This document shows positions 45,660 to 55,757 of a stretch of 64,000 nucleotides of DNA, piece after piece. A model generated the notes under the pieces. That model saw nothing but the letters and a program-made list of their open reading frames with translations, was not told the origin of the DNA and made no database searches. This DNA comes from an uncultured Lachnospiraceae bacterium. GTDB lineage: Bacteria > Bacillota > Clostridia > Lachnospirales > Lachnospiraceae. The stretch spans positions 1-64,000 of the forward strand of contig CAMUMG010000007.1 in NCBI GenBank assembly GCA_947089905.1, read 5' to 3'. The translations under genes and the position numbers were made by a program. The stretch's first letter is position 1. Every line of letters begins with the position of its first letter.

Positions 45660-46532
45660 TTATTTGATTCCTGAATGTGCCATCGTTGCCATAACCTGCT
45701 TCTGCATTAAAATAAAGATTACTAAGTTTGGCACAAACATAATTAATGTTGCTGCCGCTGCCATTCCCTGTCCTACTACATCATTTCCAGTCGTTGTCAG
45801 TGTAGACAAATAGAAGGAAAAGGTTTTTAACTTTTCTTTGCTGATATACATAGTAGACGCATCTACGCTGTTCCAAGAAGCCTGAAATGCCAAAATTGTT
45901 ACAGTTGCCAGTGCAGAACGTGTCATTGGAATAATAATATTACGAAAGATTTGCAGTTCTTTTGCTCCGTCAATCTGTGCTGCTTCAATTAATTCATTCG
46001 GAATCTGATCAATAAACTGTTTGATTAAAAACAAACCAACTGGCATTGCAAGTGCTGGAAAAATGTGTGCTAGAAAACTATCAATCATACCAACACCATA
46101 AGTAATTAAATACTTTGGAATCATAACTGCCGCTGGTACAAACATCAACGCTAGATTATTGACTTCCATAATGGCTGTTTTTGTACGAAACTTCTTTTTA
46201 GAAAGTGCATAGCCAGCAAATGCACTGATAACCAAAGTAAGTAATACTGTGATTCCAGTAGAAAGCAGACTGTTGAAAAAGTAACGTGAAATTGGTACAT
46301 TGGAAGTATCCATTAATTGAAATAATTTTTTAAAATTACCCAAGGAAGGATTTTTTACAAAAAACTTCGGTGGATAGGCAAATAATTCATCTATTGGTTT
46401 AAATGCCTGAAGGATAATAAACAGGATAGGTAACCCCATAAAAACAGCAACTGCTGTCAAAATAATAAAAAATTTAATCTGGCTTTTATGAAATCTAGTT
46501 GGGTTCATCCTGCTGCCGCCAAGCTTTGCCAT
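45660..46532 (-). CDS. sugar ABC permease, MalG type (first pair)
   Basis: A 290-residue permease with about six helices and EAA loop [21 protein letters not shown]. Start behind AGGAGGG. It follows its MalF-type partner by 11 bases. With that gene and the solute-binding proteins it should form an oligosaccharide importer lacking a dedicated ATPase. Confidence 0.92.
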   Translation of the reverse strand: MAKLGGSRMNPTRFHKSQIKFFIILTAVAVFMGLPILFIILQAFKPIDELFAYPPKFFVKNPSLGNFKKLFQLMDTSNVPISRYFFNSLLSTGITVLLTLVISAFAGYALSKKKFRTKTAIMEVNNLALMFVPAAVMIPKYLITYGVGMIDSFLAHIFPALAMPVGLFLIKQFIDQIPNELIEAAQIDGAKELQIFRNIIIPMTRSALATVTILAFQASWNSVDASTMYISKEKLKTFSFYLSTLTTTGNDVVGQGMAAAATLIMFVPNLVIFILMQKQVMATMAHSGIK

Positions 46533-46543
46533 GAAAATCCCTC

Positions 46544-47449
46544 CTATTCTTTTTCTCCTAACAGCCTGTAAATTACTTTACTGCTGATGTAAATAATGAG
46601 CAACAACACTACGGAAATAGCAGCCGCATATCCCATTTCATATCGCAAAAATCCATAGTCTTCAATATGATTTAGCATAAGCTGTCCAGCATACTGCGGA
46701 GTTGGATTTGCACCAGAGAGAGAAACTCCGATTGCTCCGGTCTGGAATGTATTTACTACCGCCATAACCGCACCAAATAGCATCTGCGGTTTCATCGATG
46801 GAATCGTAATATACATAATCTCTTGAAAACGATTCGAAATTCCATCAATATAACCCGCCTCATATAACTCCTGATTAATATTTAATACACCCGCTAACAT
46901 TGCTAAAAATCCAACACCCATACTACTCCAAAGAGCAACTAACATCATAACTGGCATTAAATAGTCTGTAGACTGAAGCCATTGAATTGGCTCTCTGATA
47001 ATCCCTAAGTTTAATAATACGCTGTTTAAATATCCTGTCTGATCTCCGTTAAATAATACTTTCCAGATAACTGTCATCGCAACTCCAGAGGTCAAAGACG
47101 GAGAATAGATAATTAAAGCATAAATAGTTCTTGGTTTATGTGGAATCTGTGCTAACATCCATGCCAATAGAAATGAAAGCGCATATCCAAGTGGTCCTAC
47201 AATCAGAGAGAATTTTATAGTGTTTGGCAGTACCTTCTGCATAAAAACACTGTCTGTTGTAAATAGAGTAATATAGTTTTTAAGTCCTGTAAATTTTGGA
47301 AAGTTTACAGAGTCAAACGAAGTAAACGATAAAATAATTGCCATAATTACAGGAACTATAATAAATACCGTAAACAGGAGTAGATACGGTGATAGAAAAA
47401 AGTAGGCTGTTGACTCTTTATTGAGCTTTTGTTTCTTTTTCTTTCTCAT
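46544..47449 (-). CDS. sugar ABC permease, MalF type (first pair)
   Basis: A 301-residue permease with about six helices, a lysine-rich N-terminus and EAA loop [22 protein letters not shown] region. The start, behind AAAGGAGAG, overlaps the end of the giant solute-binding protein gene by 32 bases, so the two are translationally coupled. Confidence 0.9.
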   Translation of the reverse strand: MRKKKKQKLNKESTAYFFLSPYLLLFTVFIIVPVIMAIILSFTSFDSVNFPKFTGLKNYITLFTTDSVFMQKVLPNTIKFSLIVGPLGYALSFLLAWMLAQIPHKPRTIYALIIYSPSLTSGVAMTVIWKVLFNGDQTGYLNSVLLNLGIIREPIQWLQSTDYLMPVMMLVALWSSMGVGFLAMLAGVLNINQELYEAGYIDGISNRFQEIMYITIPSMKPQMLFGAVMAVVNTFQTGAIGVSLSGANPTPQYAGQLMLNHIEDYGFLRYEMGYAAAISVVLLLIIYISSKVIYRLLGEKE

Positions 47450-50423
47450 TTCCGTTCTCTCCTTTCTTTCTTTCCGCCTGCTCTATTAGTTTTAAAACTT
47501 CTTCTGTACTTGGAATCTGATAATTTCTAATCAAAACTCCATCCTTTATATATTCGAATTCCTCTAACTTCCTATTGAGTTCTCGATCCATTTCAATCAC
47601 AGCATCGTCTAACGCGGATCTTGTATTTTCTCCTTCAAATACAATCTCGTTCCAGACATTACTGATTCCCCGCTCTACCATATAGTTTGCAGGAGTTCTT
47701 GGTACTTCAAAAAGGGATTCCCACTGCTTTAAAATAATCTGTTTATGTGTTTCATCAAATGGCATTTTTTGAAAAGCAGTTAAATTTGCAGTATTCCAAA
47801 TATACTCGCTGCCATAGAGCAACTCTAACTGAGTTCCAAATTCCTCTTGTGTTTTTGCAGATAACCACCACTGTAAAAACTCCCACGCTTCTTTTTGGTA
47901 TTCTGATTTTTTAAAAATTACGGTAGATGCTCCCGGTCCTATGGAAGAACGTTTGATTGAACCATCTTCTTGTCTTATTCCCGGCATAGGTGCAATATCC
48001 CATTTTCCTGCGAGTTCTGTAGCTGCTGCATCTACTTTTAAATAAGTTGCAAAATTAGAAACACCAATTGGAAGTGTTCCATTTCGAAATGATTGATAGA
48101 AGTCTCCAACTTGAGAAGGCAGTCCATAGATAGTAAATAGATCTGTCATAAACTGCATTGCTCGAATTCCTGCTTCATCATTTATAATTACATTCGATCC
48201 ATCCTCTGAATAGAGAGTAGAACCAAACTGATAGAAAAATGGCAAAGTCATAGCAAAGGTTTTAAAACTTCCGGTTGTTGCCAATGGGACATAATAGTTC
48301 ATACCATATCGCTGTAATTCAGGAAGAATAGCAATGACTTCTTCCCATGTATCTGGTATCGGAATAGAAAGGGCTTCTAATAGGTCTTTACGGTAAAAGG
48401 TAACATAAAAATCTTGCGTTTCTGGAAGTCCATAAATTCCTCCATCATACATATATCCTGCAATCGCACCAGCAGACAGTTGACTTGCGGTTTCTGCAAA
48501 TCCTTCCATTTGACTTAATTCACTCACTGCTCCACGAATTGCCAGATCATACGGCAGATATGCGGAAAGACCCAATGCCACATCCGGCTGAGTATTGATT
48601 GTGTTTGCTAAAATAATCTTTTGTTCATTCGGCATGATAGAAAGCTCTACACGAATTCCTGTTTTTGTAGTAAAATCTTTATCTATCATATTTTGTAGTA
48701 AATCAATATAATTTCTTGCCCGATTGACCCAGACATTTAATACAATCTCTTCTTTATCTTCCTTTTCTGTTTCACTGCTAAAGGAGTGTAAAAAGTATTT
48801 AAAACTTTCCAGACGTTTTGTAAACCATCCTGCCTCATAGTCTGGAAGTTTGGCATCATTTTGCCAAAGATAGATCTGATCGAGAGAAAGAGGCTGCTCC
48901 ATCATGGTTTCACTGATCGTTCCCAACATCTGACCTACTGAACCTGTTCCATCTGAAAGCATTGACATATGATTTGGAATAGAATCCGGATCGTCTGCTA
49001 AAGTACGAAGTTGTCTTTCTGCTATTTTCAAAGAAGTCAATACCTCATTTCTGGTCATACCACAGTTGAGATCTGTCATAAGTTCATAGACTTCCCCTAA
49101 TTCATCTGCTATCTGATACATTGTAGTATCTAAGTTTGGAATATACATTAAAATATCCCAATCTCTATAAGTATCTTGACTGTTTCCAGTAATTTTACGG
49201 ATATTTAATGCTATATCACTGATCTCTTCTTCAATTTCCTTTAATCTATCAAAAATAGGCTGAAACATCGTAGCATCTACTTCAATTCCAATCGTATGTG
49301 TTCCTTTTGTTAGATAAACAGGATAATATTGTTCCTTCGTTCCAACTGTTACAACATTCCAATTTTGAGAATAGGCAAATGCAAGATGTTTTGCTTCTTC
49401 AAATGGAGGTTTACCATCTATCGTTATTGTTCGGTAAACATAAGTATTTTCTTTTTCATTTTGTTTTAATTTAAAAGAAAGATTATAAAATCCTGACTCT
49501 TCAATATTTATATCATAATAGAGAGCTTCTGCATTATCCTGCCATGTCTTTCCACCTATTGTACTAAGTAAAAATAGATTGGAAGCATAGGGATTCGTCT
49601 CTATATCCATAGTTGATTCTGGTCTTGGAGCAGTACTGTTTTTTCTACTGATACGTTCTGCCTCTAACAGATGAATTAAGTTTCCATCTGCCCCTTTTAT
49701 TCCACTTTCTAAACTCCACTTCTGTTTATATTCTTCATAGGATGGTATCTTATCATATGGCTTAAAACAAAGTTCTCCAAAATAAGCTTCTCCCTGTTCC
49801 ATTGTAATCGTTATTTCATGTTCACCGGTAGGAAGATAAAATAAAAGTGCTTCATATGTTCCTTGATTAATACTATGTAAAAACTCTCCATGCCACTCTG
49901 TTACACGATATGTATCAGGAACGATCTCATTTCCATTGCGATCTGTTCGAAATGGATAGTCTGCACTTTGATACATCTGAGTTAAAAATATTTTTTCTGC
50001 ATCTTCGTAAGGACTTTCTTTGTCAATTTGAATACTAACTGCATTTTTTAGAGTATTTGATCCATTATTGTAATACTCTGCATAAAGGGCATATAACCCT
50101 GCCTTTGTTACTGTTATACTTCCCCTTAAAACATCACCTTGTTGTGCTGGATATGCTATCTTATCATAACCTTGGTATCCTGATACTTTCTCTTCATTCT
50201 CTAAATAGATAGGAATGATTTCTTTACCCATCTCTATTCCAGATGACTTCCAATTATTTAATACGGTTTCAAATGTATTTTCCTTTGTCTGTATTGTAAT
50301 TTCCGGCAGTTCTCCAGCACTGGTATAGGCACTCTGGCCACCACCTGATAGACTTAGGAGTACCACAAGTAAGATTACGAAAACAAGCCCAATCCCTATT
50401 CCAATTTTTCGTTTTTTTGTCAT
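47418..50423 (-). CDS. giant membrane-anchored solute-binding protein with carbohydrate-binding modules
   Basis: A 1,001-residue protein, about twice the normal size for this role. An uncleaved N-terminal helix (about 7-26) anchors it. Two beta-sandwich, CBM-like modules follow (about 45-225 and 245-395; for example [18 protein letters not shown] and [18 protein letters not shown]), then a helical linker (about 390-545). The C-terminal part (about 560-960) is a family 1 solute-binding domain ([46 protein letters not shown]). No lipobox. It is coupled to the MalF-type permease. It may catch long glucan chains before handing them to the channel. Confidence 0.82.
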   Translation of the reverse strand: MTKKRKIGIGIGLVFVILLVVLLSLSGGGQSAYTSAGELPEITIQTKENTFETVLNNWKSSGIEMGKEIIPIYLENEEKVSGYQGYDKIAYPAQQGDVLRGSITVTKAGLYALYAEYYNNGSNTLKNAVSIQIDKESPYEDAEKIFLTQMYQSADYPFRTDRNGNEIVPDTYRVTEWHGEFLHSINQGTYEALLFYLPTGEHEITITMEQGEAYFGELCFKPYDKIPSYEEYKQKWSLESGIKGADGNLIHLLEAERISRKNSTAPRPESTMDIETNPYASNLFLLSTIGGKTWQDNAEALYYDINIEESGFYNLSFKLKQNEKENTYVYRTITIDGKPPFEEAKHLAFAYSQNWNVVTVGTKEQYYPVYLTKGTHTIGIEVDATMFQPIFDRLKEIEEEISDIALNIRKITGNSQDTYRDWDILMYIPNLDTTMYQIADELGEVYELMTDLNCGMTRNEVLTSLKIAERQLRTLADDPDSIPNHMSMLSDGTGSVGQMLGTISETMMEQPLSLDQIYLWQNDAKLPDYEAGWFTKRLESFKYFLHSFSSETEKEDKEEIVLNVWVNRARNYIDLLQNMIDKDFTTKTGIRVELSIMPNEQKIILANTINTQPDVALGLSAYLPYDLAIRGAVSELSQMEGFAETASQLSAGAIAGYMYDGGIYGLPETQDFYVTFYRKDLLEALSIPIPDTWEEVIAILPELQRYGMNYYVPLATTGSFKTFAMTLPFFYQFGSTLYSEDGSNVIINDEAGIRAMQFMTDLFTIYGLPSQVGDFYQSFRNGTLPIGVSNFATYLKVDAAATELAGKWDIAPMPGIRQEDGSIKRSSIGPGASTVIFKKSEYQKEAWEFLQWWLSAKTQEEFGTQLELLYGSEYIWNTANLTAFQKMPFDETHKQIILKQWESLFEVPRTPANYMVERGISNVWNEIVFEGENTRSALDDAVIEMDRELNRKLEEFEYIKDGVLIRNYQIPSTEEVLKLIEQAERKKGENGNEKEKETKAQ

Positions 50424-50447
50424 AGACCATACCTCTTTGCCTTAAAA

Positions 50448-50488
50448 ATTTGGGGCTGTTACACGAAGTCCGTGCAACAGCCCCAAAT
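50448..50488 (-). terminator. intra-operon hairpin after the lipoprotein binding-protein gene
   Basis: Arms ATTTGGGGCTGTT and the complement (13 bp) extend through a second inner stem (CACG/CGTG). On the minus strand it is followed by ATTTTTAA. It sits between the two binding-protein genes and may act as a partial terminator or 3' stabiliser, giving more mRNA for the phosphorylase and lipoprotein than for the genes behind. Confidence 0.7.
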
Positions 50489-50536
50489 CGCCGTTTTCTC
50501 TATACTGCTTTTTTGCAGATATTTTTCGGACTTAAC

Positions 50537-51985
50537 TTATTTGGTTACTTCATCAATAATTGCTGCTTCCTCACTAATATACTGATTTGCTAGTTTATTT
50601 AATTGTTCTGCATAATCGTCAATATTTAAAGAACCATTTCGGCAGGCGGTAATTACTTCTGCAATCGTAGCATTATCCGATTCTCCTGCCTTAATTCCAG
50701 TTAGGGCATTCCATCTTGCATTTGTGTATCCCGGAGTAAATTTAAAAGCTTCTACTATTGTGTTTCCAGCCATAGCCTCATAAACTGTTTTTACTCCTTC
50801 CACTGGGAAGTTTGCAAAATACTTGTCGATAATTTCACTATCTGAATTTAATGGAAGAGAAACCCAGTTAATTTCTTCATTTTTTTCTACAATTTCTAAG
50901 CGTTTTAAAATACCTTCCTTGCCATAACTCATAAATTTAGCAAAGTCATAAGCTTCTTTTGGATGCTTTGTTGTCTTTCCAATAAACTGGTAATCAGGTA
51001 TAATAACTGATTTTCCATTTGGAAGACCGATAAATTCTGAGGTAAAAGAACGTTCCTTTGCCAAAGAATCGCAGGCATAGGTTGCATCATAGCACATTGC
51101 CACTTTTCCAGCATTCCATGCTTCCCAGTCAGATTCTACACCAAAATTGCTTCTTTGCTCTGTTGTCAATCCCTCAAAAGTATAACCACTGTTATTTAAG
51201 AAAAGAGAATATTTTACAGCATCGATAAAGGAAGCATCATTTAAGTGTACTTCTTTTCCATCATAGGTAAACCATCCCAATGAGGAATTCTTTACTGCTG
51301 GATACCAGTCTACAATATCAGCATTTTTAAGAGCTACTACACCATTTGCCGGAGCACTCATCGCTGCTACAGTACGTTCTAAATCCTCTAATGTATATCC
51401 ATAAGACAATGGTTCTACATTTTGTGCTTCAAAGAGATCTTTATTAATAAACATTCCAGCTAAGTGCATTGCAGAAGGAAGACCAAATTGTTTTCCTCCA
51501 AACTTTCCAGATTCTCTTAGAGATTCTGGAACATTGTTCCATTCTGTATCGTTGTTTGTATATTCGGAAACATCTAATGCCCATTCCTTTGCCACTGCAC
51601 CTGGAAGTCCAGCAATCAAAGACACATCAGGAAGTGAGCCGCCTGCTGCCGCTGTTGCTAAAGCATCTTCCCAGCTTCCAGCAGAAATAATATCCTCTGC
51701 AATCTTAATCTTAATATTGGAATGAGTTGCTTCATATTCTGCAATCATGCGACGTTCCAGATTATTGTCTTCTTCTGTTCCAAGTGCCCAAGAAGCATAT
51801 GTTAATGTAATTTGTTCTTTATTTGCATCATCTTTGTTTGTATCATCTTTGTTTGTATTATCTTGATTATTTTGCTCTGTTTTTGGTGAATCTGGTTTCT
51901 TTTCTTCTTCATTTGTTTTACAGCCTGTCAATACTACCAAAACCATACATAATAAAATTGCCAATACCTTTTTTTGTTTCTTCAT
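50537..51985 (-). CDS. sugar ABC solute-binding lipoprotein
   Basis: A 482-residue lipoprotein with signal peptide and lipobox VVLTGC (cysteine at 22), a low-complexity linker with NKDD repeats (about 40-57), and a family 1 solute-binding domain (about 60-460; QITLTYASWALGTEE, AAAGGSLPDVSLIAG, KEAYDFAKFMSYG). It follows the GH94 phosphorylase gene by 37 bases. In Listeria innocua a binding protein next to the corresponding phosphorylase binds beta-1,2-gluco-oligosaccharides; that specificity is likely here by analogy. Confidence 0.9.
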   Translation of the reverse strand: MKKQKKVLAILLCMVLVVLTGCKTNEEEKKPDSPKTEQNNQDNTNKDDTNKDDANKEQITLTYASWALGTEEDNNLERRMIAEYEATHSNIKIKIAEDIISAGSWEDALATAAAGGSLPDVSLIAGLPGAVAKEWALDVSEYTNNDTEWNNVPESLRESGKFGGKQFGLPSAMHLAGMFINKDLFEAQNVEPLSYGYTLEDLERTVAAMSAPANGVVALKNADIVDWYPAVKNSSLGWFTYDGKEVHLNDASFIDAVKYSLFLNNSGYTFEGLTTEQRSNFGVESDWEAWNAGKVAMCYDATYACDSLAKERSFTSEFIGLPNGKSVIIPDYQFIGKTTKHPKEAYDFAKFMSYGKEGILKRLEIVEKNEEINWVSLPLNSDSEIIDKYFANFPVEGVKTVYEAMAGNTIVEAFKFTPGYTNARWNALTGIKAGESDNATIAEVITACRNGSLNIDDYAEQLNKLANQYISEEAAIIDEVTK

Positions 51986-52022
51986 ATTCTCCTCCTAATT
52001 CCTCCGTTTTGGACAACATAAA

Positions 52023-55000
52023 TCAATAAAGTACCGTTAAATTTACTGGTTTCTTTCCGTTTTCAGAAAGTGTGATAAGTTCTTCTTTCTTTAACCAAAG
52101 TCCTCCCTGCCGATAGAGATTTTCCATTTTTCTTCCGGAAAGTTCTCTTTTTTCTGCAAAAATCTGAATTCCTCCTTTCTTATTTTGATCTGCAAGATAC
52201 TGAATTTTAATTGGAATAAAGTCAAAATAGAAGGAAACTTCAAGTCCGGAAAGTTCTTTTATAAGTACTGGATCTAATCCAAGTCTGTCCTGTTCAAAAC
52301 GAATTCCTAAAATATCTGAAATCCATCTTGTCAAATAAATTCCAGGGCCGCTGGAATAAATTCTCCAACCTCCCTTTACATTAATTGTTCCCTGACGCAG
52401 TCGTTCAAATTGAAGTTGATATTCATATCTGTCATGATAGGCTCCTTCTGAACTGGAAAAGTAGGCATTACTCTGACGATACTCTGCATTTGGCACTGTA
52501 TTAGATAATCCGGCAGGAAGTACCGTAAGAAGTCCCTTCCATGCTTTTTGTGCTTCTCCTGCTACTGCTAGTGCCTGAATATATCGAATATGGGCATGTA
52601 CATATTGTAAACTTATCTCACGTCCTACATTTGCCGCCTGCTCTGCTCTCATGAAATACTTGCTTACTCCACCTTCATATCTCGCTGGATGATCCATTAA
52701 ACGAACCCCATCTGGACAGGCAAGATGTTCTTCAATCAAACGGAAATTCTTATCCTTTTGTTCCGGTTTTGCTAAATTTGCAATAATACTCCTTGTAAGT
52801 GGAAGTAGTCGATAGGAAATTCCTGTTTCTTTATCACTTGGATGTAACATATACTTCACATTTTCTAAGTCTTCAAAGTATGCAAATCCTGCAATTACTC
52901 CATCTTTACACAAGTAACGATCAAAATCTTTTCCAATGTTATGTGCTGCATTGATTAACTTTTCTCCAAACAAAGGATCAAATTCTTTTAACTGACACCC
53001 TAATTCTAATAAGGTCTGATATGCTAAAGCCTGTGTCCATGCACTGACTAACTTTTCTTTCATTGCAGGATCGGCAGGCTGTAAGGTATCATCCCAATCT
53101 CCTCCCGCGTAGGAAATAAGTGCTGTATCATATAAATATCTTTCTTCAATTGCAACAAAAGCTCTCTTTAAATGCTCCAAAATTGTTTCTTCTTGTCCAT
53201 CTAAATATCCTATTGGCTCTTTTAAAATAGAGAGATCTTTTCCCTGTTTTAAATAATCGCCAATCGCTTTTAATGGCCAAAATACAACGTCTCCATGACA
53301 GTCGCCTGCATAGTATGGATATTTGTCAAACATAAACCACTGAGGCCATTCTCCATTTTGATTTTGATGAGCAAATAACTTTAAAAGCACTGTTCTTGCT
53401 AAGGCATAATGTCCTGTTGTTAAAAACAGCTCCATTGGTCCTTGACAGACATCTCTTGTTCCCCATGCTGCACCACCACTTTGTTCTAATCCATGAGGTA
53501 CGGCAAAATGTATCAGTGCATTATGTAAATACCAAAAAGTAATCTTAGAAAGTCTCGTTACTTCTTGTTCTGTCTTTTTGTCTGACTTAATTTGTAATGA
53601 TAGATTACCTAAAAATTTATGATAAAAGTTTAAATATTTTTGATATTCTTCTTCTGGCTCTGACCATACTATATTACTATCTGGCTCATGTTCTAAACTT
53701 CCCCTTATACAAATCCTAAACTGATTTGTGGTTGTTTTTAATGTGAGAAGCGTTCCATTTCTGACAATATCATCGGAAAAAAATACTCTGTCATCACTTA
53801 CTTCAAAAGATGCCCCTGACCAGATAATTCGATAGCTTAATTTTGGATAGATACCAAAAGCGGCAGAACCTTCTACAACTCCTAATACAATACTGTCTTT
53901 TTCTTGCTTCATCGTACAAGGAGCTTGAAATTCATGTTCTCCCATTACTAATTGATTTGTGATTAAAAATTCATATTCTCTGTTTAATTTCGAAGTTACT
54001 CTTAATTCTAAACTGGTATCTTCTGCATTTGCAAAGCTTGTAATCATTAAAAGATCATCTTCTATTTTGTAATACCATTTCGAATAGTTCAAACCCAATT
54101 CAAAAGCAGCTGGAAGTGCCAAAAGTCGGAATGTTTTATCAATTTTTATGTAAATTCTCTGTCCAGTATTTTTTTGGATATTCAATAGTCCTCTATTTAC
54201 AGAAATCATTTTATTCATGTTTGTATTTCCAACTGTAATCTGACCATTAAAAAATCCATACATATAATGAGTTGAAGTAATCAATGGCTTTTCAAATCTA
54301 TCTTCATCAATCAAGGTTGTAATAATATTTCCATGTGGTCGCTCTACTAACAATTCTTTTTCCTGAAATACAATATGTCTACAATCATCTGCAAAACAGG
54401 AAAGTAGAACTTCTTCCTTTTTTTCTTCTAAACTTCTAATTGGAAAATAGGTATACTTTTCTTCTGTCGTAAACGTTGGTGAGGAATATAAGGAACCAAA
54501 TTCTGATCGTATCTGTGTTCTAGTTAATTCAATTTCTTCTTCTTTATTTTCTTGTAAAAGTACTTCTTCATAAGCAGCTTTTATCTCTTCTTGATACTCT
54601 AACTTAGTGACAGCCTCTTTGTGATCTGGTTGGAAACATCCATAAAATACAACTGTTTTTTCTCCATCTAATACTATCTTTTCTGTTTGTAATGCAGTAT
54701 AGGAAAGTTCATATTGATAATTTATATTCTCTAAATCTTTATAGAGAATTTCTGGAATACCAGTCCGTTTGTAACTCTTTCCAAAAAACTGCATTTCATC
54801 AGTAGAATATCTGGTGATATTAGAAGTTAATGCTCCTTGTTGAAGATATAAAAACTTTCCTCCTTGTCCTTGGTTTTGTCTGGAACATACTACGATTCCG
54901 TGCTCTCCAGATAAAATATGGTGATCTAAGTACTGACTGATATACAATTCATTGGAAAGTACACCACCTTTTTCTGCCAAGGAAATATCTTGTCCATAGA

Positions 55001-55379
55001 GTAGATCACAAGTGATATCTTTTCCCTGTAAGTTTACTCTCCAAAACCAGCTTCCGTTATTCGCTGGTAAAAATGCTACTTCATATGTAATTTTTTCTAC
55101 TGTTCCACGAAAATATAACGCGTGATTTGCTTTGAGAAATAATTGACTTTTGGATGTTTTCCCTAAAAGTGGAATTACATGACTAATTACTGTATCTTCT
55201 TCATTTCGATAAATTCTTAAATAAATATTATTGGCAGAACCATCTATAGAATTACCTCGAAATTGGTTTATAAGAAAGGAACCACTCATAAACTCAAAAA
55301 TATCTCCATCTGGTAAAAAGGTAAATTCCATGTTCTGTCTACAAAATCGGATCTTCTTTGTTTTTTGTTCTAATAACAT
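52023..55379 (-). CDS. GH94 1,2-beta-oligoglucan phosphorylase
   Basis: An 1,118-residue cytoplasmic GH94 enzyme. Start set at MLLEQKTKKIRF, eight bases behind GGAGG; the longer frame would run through the promoter. The N-terminal beta-sandwich region precedes an alpha/alpha-barrel with WGTRDVCQGPMELFLTTG, HQNQNGEWPQWFMFD and the catalytic aspartate block SYAGGDWDDTLQP (about residues 640-850), and C-terminal strands. Cellobiose and chitobiose phosphorylases have about 800 residues; enzymes of about 1,100 residues with these motifs are sophoro-oligosaccharide phosphorylases (Lin1839 type) that release alpha-glucose-1-phosphate. First gene of the operon, behind a promoter with a LacI-type operator. 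Confidence 0.88.
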   Translation of the reverse strand: MLLEQKTKKIRFCRQNMEFTFLPDGDIFEFMSGSFLINQFRGNSIDGSANNIYLRIYRNEEDTVISHVIPLLGKTSKSQLFLKANHALYFRGTVEKITYEVAFLPANNGSWFWRVNLQGKDITCDLLYGQDISLAEKGGVLSNELYISQYLDHHILSGEHGIVVCSRQNQGQGGKFLYLQQGALTSNITRYSTDEMQFFGKSYKRTGIPEILYKDLENINYQYELSYTALQTEKIVLDGEKTVVFYGCFQPDHKEAVTKLEYQEEIKAAYEEVLLQENKEEEIELTRTQIRSEFGSLYSSPTFTTEEKYTYFPIRSLEEKKEEVLLSCFADDCRHIVFQEKELLVERPHGNIITTLIDEDRFEKPLITSTHYMYGFFNGQITVGNTNMNKMISVNRGLLNIQKNTGQRIYIKIDKTFRLLALPAAFELGLNYSKWYYKIEDDLLMITSFANAEDTSLELRVTSKLNREYEFLITNQLVMGEHEFQAPCTMKQEKDSIVLGVVEGSAAFGIYPKLSYRIIWSGASFEVSDDRVFFSDDIVRNGTLLTLKTTTNQFRICIRGSLEHEPDSNIVWSEPEEEYQKYLNFYHKFLGNLSLQIKSDKKTEQEVTRLSKITFWYLHNALIHFAVPHGLEQSGGAAWGTRDVCQGPMELFLTTGHYALARTVLLKLFAHQNQNGEWPQWFMFDKYPYYAGDCHGDVVFWPLKAIGDYLKQGKDLSILKEPIGYLDGQEETILEHLKRAFVAIEERYLYDTALISYAGGDWDDTLQPADPAMKEKLVSAWTQALAYQTLLELGCQLKEFDPLFGEKLINAAHNIGKDFDRYLCKDGVIAGFAYFEDLENVKYMLHPSDKETGISYRLLPLTRSIIANLAKPEQKDKNFRLIEEHLACPDGVRLMDHPARYEGGVSKYFMRAEQAANVGREISLQYVHAHIRYIQALAVAGEAQKAWKGLLTVLPAGLSNTVPNAEYRQSNAYFSSSEGAYHDRYEYQLQFERLRQGTINVKGGWRIYSSGPGIYLTRWISDILGIRFEQDRLGLDPVLIKELSGLEVSFYFDFIPIKIQYLADQNKKGGIQIFAEKRELSGRKMENLYRQGGLWLKKEELITLSENGKKPVNLTVLY

Positions 55380-55416
55380 TCTTAGTTTCCTCCACATGAA
55401 TCCGAATGAAATTTTA

Positions 55417-55430
55417 TGGAAATGTTTCCA
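55417..55430. promoter_or_regulatory. LacI-family operator in the GH94 leader
   Basis: TGGAAATGTTTCCA, a near-perfect palindrome (TGGAAA/TTTCCA around TG). It lies just downstream of the predicted transcription start of the minus-strand operon, suited to block elongation. It could also be a CcpA cre site, whose consensus overlaps. Confidence 0.7.
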
Positions 55431-55452
55431 CATAACTTCTGTTTCTTTGTTT

Positions 55453-55481
55453 ATCATACTTCATATTTTTCGGTTTGTCAA
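55453..55481 (-). promoter_or_regulatory. sigma-A promoter of the glucan operon
   Basis: On the minus strand TTGACA and TATGAT are separated by 17 bases. The predicted start (near 55,446) lies about 65 bases before the GH94 ATG and about 16 bases before the LacI-type operator. The spacing supports the shorter GH94 reading frame. Confidence 0.75.
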
Positions 55482-55599
55482 TATTAAAATTAAAAAATTA
55501 CACAATACAATTTTATTTTTTAATATTGTTTTTGGTCAAATATCCCACTATAATAGAAAGTTTATTTCTTTCTATTGTTATTTTTTTTGTTTTAAGAAA

Positions 55600-55620
55600 T
55601 ATGATAGGGAAACGTTTCCA
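55600..55620 (+). promoter_or_regulatory. promoter -10 and LacI-family operator before lacI
   Basis: TATGAT (a -10 box) is followed at once by GGAAACGTTTCC, a perfect palindrome centred on CG. The operator would cover the transcription start of the lacI-GH144 unit. The -35 is weak. Together with the operator in the GH94 leader this gives two half-matching sites about 190 bases apart, which suggests coordinated control or looping. Confidence 0.65.
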
Positions 55621-55757
55621 TACTTTATTTTACTTATTATTTTTATTTTATATTGCTTTTATTGGAATAATATGCTACACTATTTTTGTAGAAATAAAAA
55701 ATTTTATGGGATTTTTTATTTCTATAGGACTTTTTTTCACTATGGGGGTAATTTTTT

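Noticed and set aside
51815..51865. Short tandem repeat that might be a CRISPR-like or regulatory array
   Set aside because: It encodes the NKDD low-complexity linker of a lipoprotein, in frame; no CRISPR array or cas genes exist in the window.
52023..55457. GH94 protein as a cellobiose phosphorylase with the longest possible start
   Set aside because: Length and the GGDWDDTLQP/WGTRDVCQG motifs fit the 1,2-beta-oligoglucan group, and the longest frame would start inside the promoter while a GGAGG site supports the ATG at 55,379.
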